Positions 36,432 through 44,272 of a stretch of 56,964 nt of DNA are shown piece by piece. The stretch covers positions 1-56,964 of the forward strand of contig NZ_JACWCT010000118.1 in the NCBI RefSeq assembly GCF_016613415.1, in the 5' to 3' direction. Numbering within the stretch: the first letter of the stretch is position 1; every line of letters begins with the position of its first letter. The notes under the pieces are model-generated. The model was not told the origin of the DNA, did not search any database, and saw only the letters and a program-made list of their open reading frames with translations. This DNA comes from Methylobacterium ajmalii (GTDB taxonomy: Bacteria > Pseudomonadota > Alphaproteobacteria > Rhizobiales > Beijerinckiaceae). Made by a program: the position numbers and the translations under genes.

Positions 36432-37784
36432 CTACTTGGTCGAGGGCAAGAGCAGATCCGGCAGCCAGAGGGCGATACCGGGCATCAGGCAGAGCAGGAG
36501 GATTGCCACCGCCATCAGGATCACGAAGGGCAGGGTGCCCCAGATGATGTCCGAGAGCGGGATGTCGGGGGCGATGTTCTTGATGACGAAGATGTTGAGG
36601 CCGACCGGCGGGTGGATCAGCCCCATCTCCATGGTGATCGTCATCACGACGCCGAACCAGACGAGATCGAACCCGGCGGCCTTGAGCGGCGGCAGGATGA
36701 TCGGCGCGGTCATCAGGATGATCGAGACCGGCGGCAGGAAGAAGCCGAGGCCCACCACCAGAAGCAGGATGGTCAGCAGCAGCAGCCAGGGCGAGAGCTG
36801 CATCGCCACGATCGCGGCGGCGGCGGCCTGCGAGATGTGAAGGTAGCTCATCACGTAGGCGTAGAGCAGCGACATGCCGATGATCAGCATCAGCATGGTG
36901 GATTCGCGCAGCGTCGCCGTCAGGATCGGGCTCACGTCGCCGGCCCGCCACACGCCGTAGATCGCCGCGATGAGCGCGAGCGCCAGGAGGCCGCCGAGGC
37001 CCGCCGTCTCGGAGGGCGTGGCGTAGCCGCCGTAGAGCGCCACCATCACGCCGGTCAGCAGTACCACGAAGGGCAGCACCCGCGGCAAGGTCGAGAAGCG
37101 CTCCGCCATCGAGTAGCGGTCCTCGGCCAGGATCGGATGCGCGGTCCCGCCGGTCTCGTAGGCCGCCCGCGCGGCGGCGAATTCGCGCCGGAAGCGCCAG
37201 GCGGAATAGCCGGCGAAGAGCAGCACCAGCAGCAGGCCCGGGCCGATGCCGGCGAGGAAGAGCCGCCCGAGCGACTGCTCGGCCGCCACCGCGTAGAGGA
37301 TCATGGTGATCGAGGGCGGCAGGAGGATGCCGAGCGTGCCCCCCGCCGCGATGATGCCGGCGGCAAACCCCCCGGAATAGCCGCGCCGGCGCATCTCCGG
37401 GATGCCGGCCGAGCCGATCGCCGAGCAGGTCGCCGGGCTCGACCCCGCCATGGCGGCGAACAGCGCGCAGGCGAACACGTTGGCGATGCCGAGCCCCCCG
37501 GGGATCTTGTGCATCCAGGCGTGCATCGCCGAGTAGAGGTCCTGGCCCGCCTTCGACCGGCCGATCGCCGCGCCCTTCAGGATGAAGAGCGGGATCGACA
37601 GCAGCGTGATCGAGGCCATCTCCTCGTAGACGTTCTGCGCCACCGTATCGAGGGAGGCGCCGGGCATGAAGGCCAGCATGAAGACGAGGGCCACCGCGCC
37701 GAGCGCGAAGGCGATCGGGATGCCGGCGAGCATCGCGCCGAGGGTGGCACCCGCGTAGAGCGTGCCGATGATCGCGGTGCTCAT
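36432..37784 (-). CDS. matM: TRAP transporter large permease (DctM/MatM), probable malonate
   Basis: 450 residues with about 12 hydrophobic helices: e.g. GIPIAFALGAVALVFMLAF, GGTLGILLPPSITMILYAVA and MGLIHPPVGLNIFVIKNIAP. The paired 'GxLGxLxPPS' and 'HPPVGxNxF' hairpins are the substrate-path motifs of the DctM family. Sodium-driven import of a C3/C4 dicarboxylate; malonate by context. ATG at 37784 overlaps the matQ stop as ATGA, showing translational coupling. Confidence 0.92.
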   Translation of the reverse strand: MSTAIIGTLYAGATLGAMLAGIPIAFALGAVALVFMLAFMPGASLDTVAQNVYEEMASITLLSIPLFILKGAAIGRSKAGQDLYSAMHAWMHKIPGGLGIANVFACALFAAMAGSSPATCSAIGSAGIPEMRRRGYSGGFAAGIIAAGGTLGILLPPSITMILYAVAAEQSLGRLFLAGIGPGLLLVLLFAGYSAWRFRREFAAARAAYETGGTAHPILAEDRYSMAERFSTLPRVLPFVVLLTGVMVALYGGYATPSETAGLGGLLALALIAAIYGVWRAGDVSPILTATLRESTMLMLIIGMSLLYAYVMSYLHISQAAAAAIVAMQLSPWLLLLTILLLVVGLGFFLPPVSIILMTAPIILPPLKAAGFDLVWFGVVMTITMEMGLIHPPVGLNIFVIKNIAPDIPLSDIIWGTLPFVILMAVAILLLCLMPGIALWLPDLLLPSTK

Positions 37785-38431
37785 CGGGCGGAATCCTTCG
37801 TGTCTTGCTTCTTCGCCCGGACGAGGTCGGGCCCGAGGCCGACCTTCGGATCGGCGAAGCCGGCGGCCGCCGGCCCGCGGGCGAGGGCTTCGGCGATCTG
37901 GAGCAGGAACTGCAGCGCCAGGAGCGTCATGCCGAGCGCCATCAGCGAATAGGGGATCCAGAGCGGCGGCCCCCAGGTCGATTGCGAGATCTGGCCGTCG
38001 ACCCAGGCCTCGTGCAGCAGCGTCCAGCTCTTCCAGGCGAAGAACGCCACGAATCCGAGGCTGACGACGTCGGCGACGATGAGCCGGATGCGGTTCGCCC
38101 GCGGCGAGAGGAGGCCGGTCAGCGCCTCGATGGCGACGTGGCCGCGCCGGGCCTGGACTCCCGCCGCCGACAGGAAGGTGGCGCCGACGATCAGAAAAAC
38201 CGCGGTCTCGTCCTGCCACTCCGTCGGGACCTTGAGCAGGTAGCGGACGACGACGCTGTAGCTCAGCACCAGGCAGGCGGCGACGAGGGCGATGCCGCCC
38301 AGGAGCAGGATCGCCCGGTTGAGGCCGCCCATCGCGGACTCGATCGCGGCGAGCGGCCCGGGCAGCCGGGCCCGCGCGGCACGGTGTTCAGGCTCCGCGG
38401 CGGCGGAGGCCGCGTCGAAGGCGTGGCTCAC
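37781..38431 (-). CDS. matQ: TRAP transporter small permease (DctQ/MatQ), probable malonate
   Basis: 216 residues with four transmembrane helices (LNRAILLLGGIALVAACLVL; TAVFLIVGATFLSAAGVQA; LIVADVVSLGFVAFFAWKS; YSLMALGMTLLALQFLLQI). The conserved RYLLKVPTEWQDE region precedes helix 2. The GTG start at 38431 is fixed by the GTGA overlap with the matP stop. Works with MatP and MatM. Confidence 0.9.
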   Translation of the reverse strand: MSHAFDAASAAAEPEHRAARARLPGPLAAIESAMGGLNRAILLLGGIALVAACLVLSYSVVVRYLLKVPTEWQDETAVFLIVGATFLSAAGVQARRGHVAIEALTGLLSPRANRIRLIVADVVSLGFVAFFAWKSWTLLHEAWVDGQISQSTWGPPLWIPYSLMALGMTLLALQFLLQIAEALARGPAAAGFADPKVGLGPDLVRAKKQDTKDSAR

Positions 38432-39447
38432 GCGACCGCCTCCGCGAGCTTGAGCATCTCGGCGCAGGAGGACGACTTCGCCGCGTAGTCCTTCCAGGCG
38501 GAGTCGCGGGCGATGTCGCGCCACTTGCCCAGGGTCGCCTCGTCCAGGGTCTCGACCTTGGCGCCGGCCTTCCCGAAGATCTGCTCGACCCGGGTGTCGT
38601 CGGCCTGCGCCCCCTCCTGGCCGAAGGATTCGAGCTCGGCGCCGACCGCCATGATCAGCTCCTGCTGGTCCTTCGGCAGGGCGTCGAACACGGTCTTCGA
38701 CATCATGATCGGCTCGAGCATGAACCAGTACGAGCGGCCCCGCCCCGAGGTGAGGGACTTCGACAGCTCCTCCAGCCGGAACGAGATCAGGCTGGTCGAG
38801 GAGGTGATGACCGCGTCGCAGGCGCCGGTCTGCATCGCCGCGTAGGATTCGTTCGAGGGCAGGCTGAGCGTCGCGGCGCCGGCGGCCTTCATCATCAGGT
38901 CCATCTCGCGCGAGCCGCCGCGGACCTTCAGGCCCTTGGCGTCCTCGGGACGCACCAGAGGCCGCTCGCGGCTCGCGACGCCGCCCGCCTGCCAGACCCA
39001 GGAGACCAGCACGATGTTCTTGGCGAGCAGGATCTCGGTGAGCTTGCGGCCGACCGGCGCCGACTTCCAGGCCATCGCCTGCGGGTAGGAGGTCACGAGC
39101 GCCGGCATCAGCCCGATATTGGTCTCCGGCACCTCGCCGCCGGCATAGGGCAGGGGATAGAGGCTCATGTCGAGCGCGCCCTTGCGCATCGCGCTGAACT
39201 GGGCGTTCGTCTTCATCAACGAGGAGCCGGGATAGACCTGGACCTCGATCGCCCCCTTCGAGCGCTCCTTCACGGCGGCGGCGAACTTGCGGCACATCCG
39301 ATCGCGAAAGTCGCCCTCGTCGATCGTGCCGCTGGGGAACTGGTGCGAGATCTTGAGCGTCGTGGCGGCCTGCGCGGCGCGGCCGAGACCGATCAGCGCG
39401 GGCGCGGCGAGGCCGGCGGCCACGAGGGTGCGGCGGGTGAGAGCCAT
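38428..39447 (-). CDS. matP: TRAP transporter solute-binding protein (DctP/MatP), probable malonate
   Basis: 339 residues. Signal peptide ALTRRTLVAAGLAAPALIGL (twin Arg, cleavage near GRAAQA). DctP fold: TLKISHQFPSGTIDEGDFRD at the start, conserved Arg in GLKVRGGSREMDLMMKAAG near 165 that anchors the carboxylate. GGAGG sits 8 bases before the ATG at 39447. First gene of the operon; its promoter region is shared with matR. Confidence 0.92.
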   Translation of the reverse strand: MALTRRTLVAAGLAAPALIGLGRAAQAATTLKISHQFPSGTIDEGDFRDRMCRKFAAAVKERSKGAIEVQVYPGSSLMKTNAQFSAMRKGALDMSLYPLPYAGGEVPETNIGLMPALVTSYPQAMAWKSAPVGRKLTEILLAKNIVLVSWVWQAGGVASRERPLVRPEDAKGLKVRGGSREMDLMMKAAGAATLSLPSNESYAAMQTGACDAVITSSTSLISFRLEELSKSLTSGRGRSYWFMLEPIMMSKTVFDALPKDQQELIMAVGAELESFGQEGAQADDTRVEQIFGKAGAKVETLDEATLGKWRDIARDSAWKDYAAKSSSCAEMLKLAEAVA

Positions 39448-39526
39448 GGCGTTTCCTCCGGTCGGAGCGCGGATTCTTTTTCGCGTCTCGCGCTGTCGGC
39501 GTCGGACCGGTCGTGTGCCCGCCACC

Positions 39527-39562
39527 TCGTGTACGCAGGTGACACCGATCTTGTATATTTTG
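39527..39562. promoter_or_regulatory. Candidate MatR operator sites in the matP/matR intergenic region
   Basis: TCTTGTA-TATTTTG at 39549-39562 and a second half-site TCGTGTA at 39527-39533, 22 bases apart (two helical turns). From memory, Rhizobium MatR binds TCTTGTA/TACACGA, so TCTTGTA is an exact half-site and TCGTGTA the complement of the other half. The patch is the AT-rich core of the 161-base gap. Confidence 0.55.
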
Positions 39563-39565
39563 TCA
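39560..39565 (-). promoter_or_regulatory. -35 element of the probable matP promoter
   Basis: TTGACA on the minus strand, perfect consensus, overlapping the right part of the candidate MatR site. The -10 is unclear. On the plus strand TTGTAT (39551-39556) and CATAAT (39575-39580) could drive matR with an 18-base spacer. Confidence 0.4.
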
Positions 39566-39608
39566 ACGCCGGTGCATAATATCGCCGCAAGGGAAGGCGG
39601 GACCGGCC

Positions 39609-40307
39609 ATGAGCGAAGCCCGGATGAACGAGACCCGCACGGACCGGGCCCGCGTGAACCACGCCCAGAGGCTGCGTCAGACCATCGAGGACGAGATCGT
39701 GGACGGGGTCCTGCGCCCCGGCGACCGGCTCGACGAGTGCCAGCTCGCGGCTCGGTTCGGCGTCTCGCGCACGCCGATCCGGGAGGCGCTGCTCCAGCTC
39801 GCGGTGACCGGCCTGATCGAGGTCAAGCCGCGCCGCGGCGCGCTGGTGAGCACCCCCGAGCCGGCCCGCCTGTTCGAGATGTTCGAGACCATGGCGGAGC
39901 TGGAGGCGGCCTGCGGGCGCCTCGCCGCCCGGCGCCTGACGGAGGCGCATCAGAGCGCCCTGGTGGCGGCGCTCGACGCCTGCCGCGTCGCCGCCGGGGA
40001 GGGTACCGAGGCCTACTACGCCGAGAACGCGGTCTTCCACGCGGTGATCTACCGGGCGTCCGGCAACGGCTTCCTGTGCGAGCAGGCGCTGACCCTGAGC
40101 CGGCGGCTGGCGCCGTTCCGGCGCATCCAGCTGCGCGTCCGCCATCGGCTGCGCCAGTCGCTCGCCGAGCACGAGGGCGTGGTCGCGGCGATCCTGGCCG
40201 GGGACGAGGCGGCGGCCGGCGAGCGGCTGCGCGCCCACGTCCTGGTCCAGGGCGACCGCTTCGCCGAGCTGATCCGCAACTTGGCGGACGGCAGCGCCGC
40301 GGCGTGA
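39609..40307 (+). CDS. matR: GntR/FCD-family regulator, probable MatR
   Basis: 232 residues. N-terminal winged helix at about 18-85 (LRPGDRLDECQLAARFGVSRTPIREALLQL), then an all-helical FCD ligand domain with metal/ligand residues such as ENAVFHAVIY near 142 and SLAEHEGVVAAILAG near 187. FCD regulators bind organic acids; next to a malonate operon the natural ligand is malonate or malonyl-CoA. Divergent from matP with candidate operators in the shared gap. ATG at 39609. Confidence 0.9.
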   Translation: MSEARMNETRTDRARVNHAQRLRQTIEDEIVDGVLRPGDRLDECQLAARFGVSRTPIREALLQLAVTGLIEVKPRRGALVSTPEPARLFEMFETMAELEAACGRLAARRLTEAHQSALVAALDACRVAAGEGTEAYYAENAVFHAVIYRASGNGFLCEQALTLSRRLAPFRRIQLRVRHRLRQSLAEHEGVVAAILAGDEAAAGERLRAHVLVQGDRFAELIRNLADGSAAA

Positions 40308-40348
40308 TCCTGCGCGAGGTCAACCCTTTGACCCGACGGCATTTTATC

Positions 40349-40379
40349 GGAACCGGAACGACCCGTGGGGCGCGACGTT
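40349..40379 (+). promoter_or_regulatory. EcfG-type general stress response promoter
   Basis: GGAAC at 40355-40359 and CGTT at 40376-40379, 16-base spacer, the -35/-10 pattern of sigma-EcfG in Methylobacterium-type bacteria. A second GGAAC sits just upstream (40349-40353). The predicted start of transcription, about 40386, falls before the ATG at 40439. A GTCAA-CCCT-TTGAC inverted repeat (40319-40332) lies further upstream. Confidence 0.55.
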
Positions 40380-40438
40380 GAGAACTCGTGCGCTCACGCT
40401 TGTGGGCTGCCGAGATCCTGCCCCAGCCCGGTGTCGCG

Positions 40439-41599
40439 ATGCCGTCCGAACCCCGCCCCGGTCCCGCCGCCTCCGGCGCGACCTCGATCCTGTGGACCGC
40501 CCTCCTGGGCGTCGCCCTGGTGCGCCTCGTCACCGCGCGGCGGCCGGCGGGCGTCGCCGAGGTCGAGCCGGACCCGACCAGCCATCTCGGCCGCGGCGCC
40601 AAGTCGTATTCGGGACGCCCGGCCCAGTGGGTCGCCGATACCGAGGGCGATCGCGGCCGCAAGGCCGACACGCCGACCGACATCCCGGCCAAGGGCTGGA
40701 AGGACGTGCTCACCCGCGTCTACCTCGAATTCCAGAAGGACCGGGTGCTGTCGGTGGCGGCCGGCGTCACCTTCTACACCCTGCTCGCCATCTTCCCGGC
40801 GGTGGCGGCGTTGGTCTCGCTCTACGGGCTGTTCACCGATCCGAGCACCATCAACGACCACCTCTCGCTGCTCCAGGGCGTGCTGCCCTCCGGCGCGCTC
40901 GAGATCATCGGCGATCAGGTCAAGCGCATCACCGCCAAGGGCAGCACCACCCTCGGCATCACCTTCTTCACCAGCCTCGCGATCTCGCTGTGGAGCGCCA
41001 ACGCCAGCATGAAGGCGATGTTCGACGCGCTCAACATCGTCTACGAGGAGCGCGAGAAGCGCAGCTTCATCCAGCTCAACCTGCGCTCGCTCGCCTTCAC
41101 CTTCGGGGCGCTGGTCTTCGTCATCGCGGCGCTCGGCGGCATCGTGGTGCTGCCGGTGGCGCTGAACTTCCTGGGCGATTTCGGCATCCGGATCAGCCCG
41201 ACCGCCTGGTACGTGGCGCTCCTGCGCTGGCCGGCCCTGCTGGCGGTGCTGCTGTTCGGGCTGGCGCTGCTCTACCGCTACGGCCCCAGCCGCGACCTGC
41301 CGCGCTGGCGCTGGGTCACGCCCGGCAGCCTCACCGCCGGGGTGGTCTGGCTCGTCGCCTCGATCGGCTTCTCCTGGTACGTCGGGCATTTCGGCAGCTA
41401 CAACGAGACCTACGGCTCGCTCGGCGCCGCGATCGGCTTCATGACCTGGATCTGGATCTCATCGACCATCGTGCTGCTCGGCGGCGAAATCAACGCCGAG
41501 CTCGAGCACCAGACCGCGCGCGACACCACCGTCGGCCCCGAGGAGCCGATGGGCACCCGCCGCGCCCGGATGGCCGACACCGTCGGGGCGCCGGCGTAA
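40439..41599 (+). CDS. YihY/virulence factor BrkB family inner-membrane protein
   Basis: 386 residues. A hydrophobic N-terminal helix (ILWTALLGVALVRLVTA), a hydrophilic linker rich in Gly/Arg, then the YihY domain with six helices from about residue 105 (DRVLSVAAGVTFYTLLAIFP; FFTSLAISLWSANASMKAMF; FTFGALVFVIAALGGIVVLP; LLAVLLFGLALLYRYGP; GAAIGFMTWIWISSTIVLLG). Once called RNase BN, the family has no proven enzyme activity. ATG at 40439 fits the mapped promoter; the GTG at 40388 would lie at the transcription start itself. Control by EcfG would make it a stress gene. Confidence 0.88.
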   Translation: MPSEPRPGPAASGATSILWTALLGVALVRLVTARRPAGVAEVEPDPTSHLGRGAKSYSGRPAQWVADTEGDRGRKADTPTDIPAKGWKDVLTRVYLEFQKDRVLSVAAGVTFYTLLAIFPAVAALVSLYGLFTDPSTINDHLSLLQGVLPSGALEIIGDQVKRITAKGSTTLGITFFTSLAISLWSANASMKAMFDALNIVYEEREKRSFIQLNLRSLAFTFGALVFVIAALGGIVVLPVALNFLGDFGIRISPTAWYVALLRWPALLAVLLFGLALLYRYGPSRDLPRWRWVTPGSLTAGVVWLVASIGFSWYVGHFGSYNETYGSLGAAIGFMTWIWISSTIVLLGGEINAELEHQTARDTTVGPEEPMGTRRARMADTVGAPA

Positions 41600-41713
41600 C
41601 CGGCGCGGGCGCCGGTCCCGCATGGCCTCCCGGCGCCGCAGCCCCTCGCCAGATGCAGTGCGCGCCACCATCTTGGGGATCAGGAGAATCAGGCAATCCC
41701 CGAGGAGCGGCCC

Positions 41714-42142
41714 GTGGCCAGCCAAGAGACGACCCATCGCGACATGACCGACACCGCCGAGACCCGCACCGAGGCCGAGTGGCGCCAGGAGCTGACGCCC
41801 GAGCAGTACCGCGTGCTGCGCGAGCACGGCACCGAGCGGGCCGGCACCAGCCCGCTCAACAATGAGAAGCGCGCCGGCACCTTCGTGTGCGCCGGCTGCG
41901 GCCAGCCGCTGTTCGAATCCGCCACCAAGTACGAGTCTGGCTCCGGCTGGCCGAGCTTCTTCGCGCCGATGGAGGGCGCGGTGGAGACGCAGACCGACCG
42001 CTCGTTCTTCATGACCCGCACCGAGGTGCATTGTGCCCGCTGCAAAGGCCATCTCGGCCACGTCTTCGAGGACGGCCCGGCCCCGACCGGCCTGCGCTAC
42101 TGCATGAACGGCGCCGCGATGGGCTTCGAGCCGCAGGAGTGA
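41714..42142 (+). CDS. msrB: Peptide-methionine (R)-S-oxide reductase
   Basis: 142 residues. Reduces methionine-R-sulfoxide in proteins. Zinc ligands in [10 protein letters not shown] and [13 protein letters not shown], catalytic Cys in [12 protein letters not shown] near 131. GTG at 41714 has AGGAG 6 bases upstream; an ATG at 41744 is the alternative. A GGGGAT/ATCCCC hairpin (41675-41701) sits in the leader. Followed by a terminator hairpin. Confidence 0.95.
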   Translation: MASQETTHRDMTDTAETRTEAEWRQELTPEQYRVLREHGTERAGTSPLNNEKRAGTFVCAGCGQPLFESATKYESGSGWPSFFAPMEGAVETQTDRSFFMTRTEVHCARCKGHLGHVFEDGPAPTGLRYCMNGAAMGFEPQE

Positions 42143-42147
42143 GACGT

Positions 42148-42172
42148 ACCGGGAGGGGGCGTCCCTCCCGGT
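42148..42172. terminator. Bidirectional terminator hairpin between msrB and the alcohol dehydrogenase
   Basis: ACCGGGAGGG-GGCGT-CCCTCCCGGT, perfect 10-base stem and 5-base loop, six bases after the msrB stop, between convergent genes. No long T-run. Confidence 0.6.
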
Positions 42173-42193
42173 CGCTCGTCCCGGGGCAGCGGG

Positions 42194-43336
42194 CTACGCC
42201 GCCCCGTGCAGCGACACCCGGAACAGCTCCCGGAACTCCTCCGCCCCGACCGGACGGCCGTTGGTCGCCGTCGAGTGGTCCTCGACCGCCCGCGGCACCA
42301 GCGCCTCGCACTCGGCCTGCGTCACCCCCATGGCGGCGAGATCGGCCGGCAGGCCGAGGTCGCGGTTGAGCGCTTCGATCGCGGCGGCGAGGTCGGCGCC
42401 CTCGGGCAGGCCCATCGCCCGGCGCAACACCGCGTATTTGCGCTCGCAGGCCGGTGCGTTGAAGCGCAGGACGTGCGGCAGGATCACGGCGTTGAGGGTG
42501 CCGTGATGGAGGCGCTTCGCCTTCAGCCCGCCGAGCGCATGCGACATCGAGTGGACGGCGCCGAGCCCCTTCTGGAAGGTCATCCCGCCCTCGAGCGCGG
42601 CCATCATCATGTCCTCGCGGGCCTCGATGTCGGCGCCGTCCCGGACCGCGCGAGCGAGCGAGCGGACGGCGCGGCCCAGGCCGTCGAGGGCGATCGCCTC
42701 GGCCGGCGGGTTGTGGCGCGGGCTCAGGTACGTCTCGATGCAGTGGGTGAGCGCGTCCATGCCGGTGGCGGCGGTGAGGCCCGCCGGCAGGCCGAGCGTC
42801 AGCTCGGGATCGCAGATCGCCACGTTCGGGATCAGGTGGGGCGAGATGAAGCCGAGCTTGCGCCCGTCGGCGAGCGTGATCAGCGCCGCGCGGCCGACCT
42901 CGCTGCCGGTGCCGGCGGTGGTCGGCACCGCGACGACCGGAGGCCGGTCGGCCCGGATACGCGGGATGCCGCCGAGGATCGCCGCGTAGGTGGCCAGCGG
43001 TTCCTCGTGGGTGGCGAGCAGCGCCACGCCCTTGGCGAGGTCGAGGGGGGAGCCGCCGCCGACCGCGATCACCGCGTCGCAGCCCTCCGCCTTGAAGCGG
43101 TCGCGGGCCTCGATCGTCGCCTCCTCGGTCGGGTTCTCGGGCGTGCCGTCGAAGACCGGAGTCGCCGCCGGCAGGCCGGCGGCCTCGATCACCCGGGCGA
43201 TCAGCCCCGCCGCGACGACGCCGCGATCGGTGACGATCAGCGGCCGGCGCGCCCCGAGGAGCTCCAGTTCCTCGCCGAGCAGCCGGACGGCGCCGCGCTC
43301 GAACTGGATCCGGGTAAGGTAGGTGATGAGGCTCAT
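42194..43336 (-). CDS. Iron-type (group III) alcohol dehydrogenase
   Basis: 380 residues. NAD-binding VIAVGGGSPLDLAKGVALLA near 85, VPTTAGTGSEVGRAALI, and metal ligands in TGMDALTHCIETYLSPRHN and AVHSMSHALGGLKAKRLHHG. All expected ligands (Asp, His, His, His) appear present. Substrate unknown; relatives oxidise 4-hydroxybutyrate, lactaldehyde or propanediol. ATG at 43336 chosen over a weak start at 43375. It is downstream of the racemase-family gene on the same strand but separated by a 276-base AT-richer promoter region with palindromes, so it is probably transcribed on its own. Confidence 0.93.
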   Translation of the reverse strand: MSLITYLTRIQFERGAVRLLGEELELLGARRPLIVTDRGVVAAGLIARVIEAAGLPAATPVFDGTPENPTEEATIEARDRFKAEGCDAVIAVGGGSPLDLAKGVALLATHEEPLATYAAILGGIPRIRADRPPVVAVPTTAGTGSEVGRAALITLADGRKLGFISPHLIPNVAICDPELTLGLPAGLTAATGMDALTHCIETYLSPRHNPPAEAIALDGLGRAVRSLARAVRDGADIEAREDMMMAALEGGMTFQKGLGAVHSMSHALGGLKAKRLHHGTLNAVILPHVLRFNAPACERKYAVLRRAMGLPEGADLAAAIEALNRDLGLPADLAAMGVTQAECEALVPRAVEDHSTATNGRPVGAEEFRELFRVSLHGAA

Positions 43337-43457
43337 GGGGGGCTGCCTGTCGGGACCGGTCCCGGCTCGCCGCACGCGAGCGACCGGAGGGCGCCGCGAA
43401 GGCTCCCGATCCGCTCCTCCCGCGCGCCTCTCGTCCGGGCGTTGGCCGCGAGCCTAA

Positions 43458-43502
43458 GCAGATTTCGCGAAAGTGGCAGCCGGTTTTTCGACAAAAATCT
43501 GC
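43458..43502. promoter_or_regulatory. Palindrome-rich control region upstream of the alcohol dehydrogenase
   Basis: GCAGATTT (43458-43465) and AAATCTGC (43495-43502) are a perfect inverted repeat; inside are the palindrome TTTCGCGAAA (43463-43472) and TTTTTCGACAAAAA. This AT-rich patch lies 122-166 bases upstream of the start codon and looks like a regulator-binding region. The rest of the gap 43337-43612 is GC-rich with no gene. Confidence 0.45.
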
Positions 43503-43612
43503 GACGAAACAAGAACCCGAGCCGGTGAAGCGTTGGTTTGCCGATGCAAGCCTGCTCGGGCCTCGGGTGCGCCGTGCGGCAAGAGGCCGGCCGCGCCGAT
43601 CCGCGTCAGGCG

Positions 43613-44272
43613 CTAGGCCAGGCCCGCCGCCTCCAGCAGGGCCTGCGTCCCGAGGCTCGTCGAGTCGAGCAGCGGCACCCCGTCGAGGGCGGCCGGCAGG
43701 CGCCAGCCCGGCAGGTTGGTGCTCCAGATCAGCACCGCGTCGGCGCCTTCGCCCACCTCCCAGGCCGCCGCGGCGAGGCGGGCCGGCGCGACCGTGGCGG
43801 CGTCGCGGTTCTCGGCGATGCCGAGATGGGCGGTCGCGCCGATTCCGATCCCCGCCTCCCCGAACCGGCCGGCCACCAGGTCGGCCTCCTCGGCATCGCC
43901 CTGGACCACGAGGCCGACGCGGCGAAACCCGTCGCGGCGCATCCGGTCCCGGGCGGCGAGCGCCGTCGTCACCATCGGCAGGCCGGTGCGGGCTTTGACC
44001 GCCCGGCATAGGTCCTCGTCCGGGGTGAAGCCGAGGGCGGCGCCCCGGGTCGCGTTCCAGCACAGGGCGGCGACGCCCGCCTCGGCCAGGAGGTCGGCGG
44101 CGGCGAGGAACACGGCCTCGTCGTAGCCCGCGCCCTTGAGCATCGAGCGGTAGGGCACCCGGGCGTAGCAGGCGTCGGCGCGACCGGCGAGGCGGGCCTC
44201 CGTCGCCCGCTCGACCACCCGGTTGGAGGAGGGCAGGATCACCCCGAGGGCCGGGAGCAGCGGGGAGGTCAT
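43613..44272 (-). CDS. Asp/Glu racemase-superfamily protein (maleate isomerase-like), catalytic Cys pair absent
   Basis: 219 residues. Start LPALGVILPSSNRVVERATE resembles maleate isomerase/arylmalonate decarboxylase proteins (GxxxPSxNxxxE). In these enzymes the first Cys lies in a x-C-T-S-G loop and the second in S-C-T-N. Here the loops read LCWNATRGA (Ala aligns with the first Cys, though a Cys lies three residues earlier) and VLIWSTNLPGW (Ser at the second). Racemisation by the classical two-Cys route is therefore unlikely. ATG at 44272 overlaps the GntR stop (ATGA). It is the last gene of the ABC transporter operon. Confidence 0.82.
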   Translation of the reverse strand: MTSPLLPALGVILPSSNRVVERATEARLAGRADACYARVPYRSMLKGAGYDEAVFLAAADLLAEAGVAALCWNATRGAALGFTPDEDLCRAVKARTGLPMVTTALAARDRMRRDGFRRVGLVVQGDAEEADLVAGRFGEAGIGIGATAHLGIAENRDAATVAPARLAAAAWEVGEGADAVLIWSTNLPGWRLPAALDGVPLLDSTSLGTQALLEAAGLA

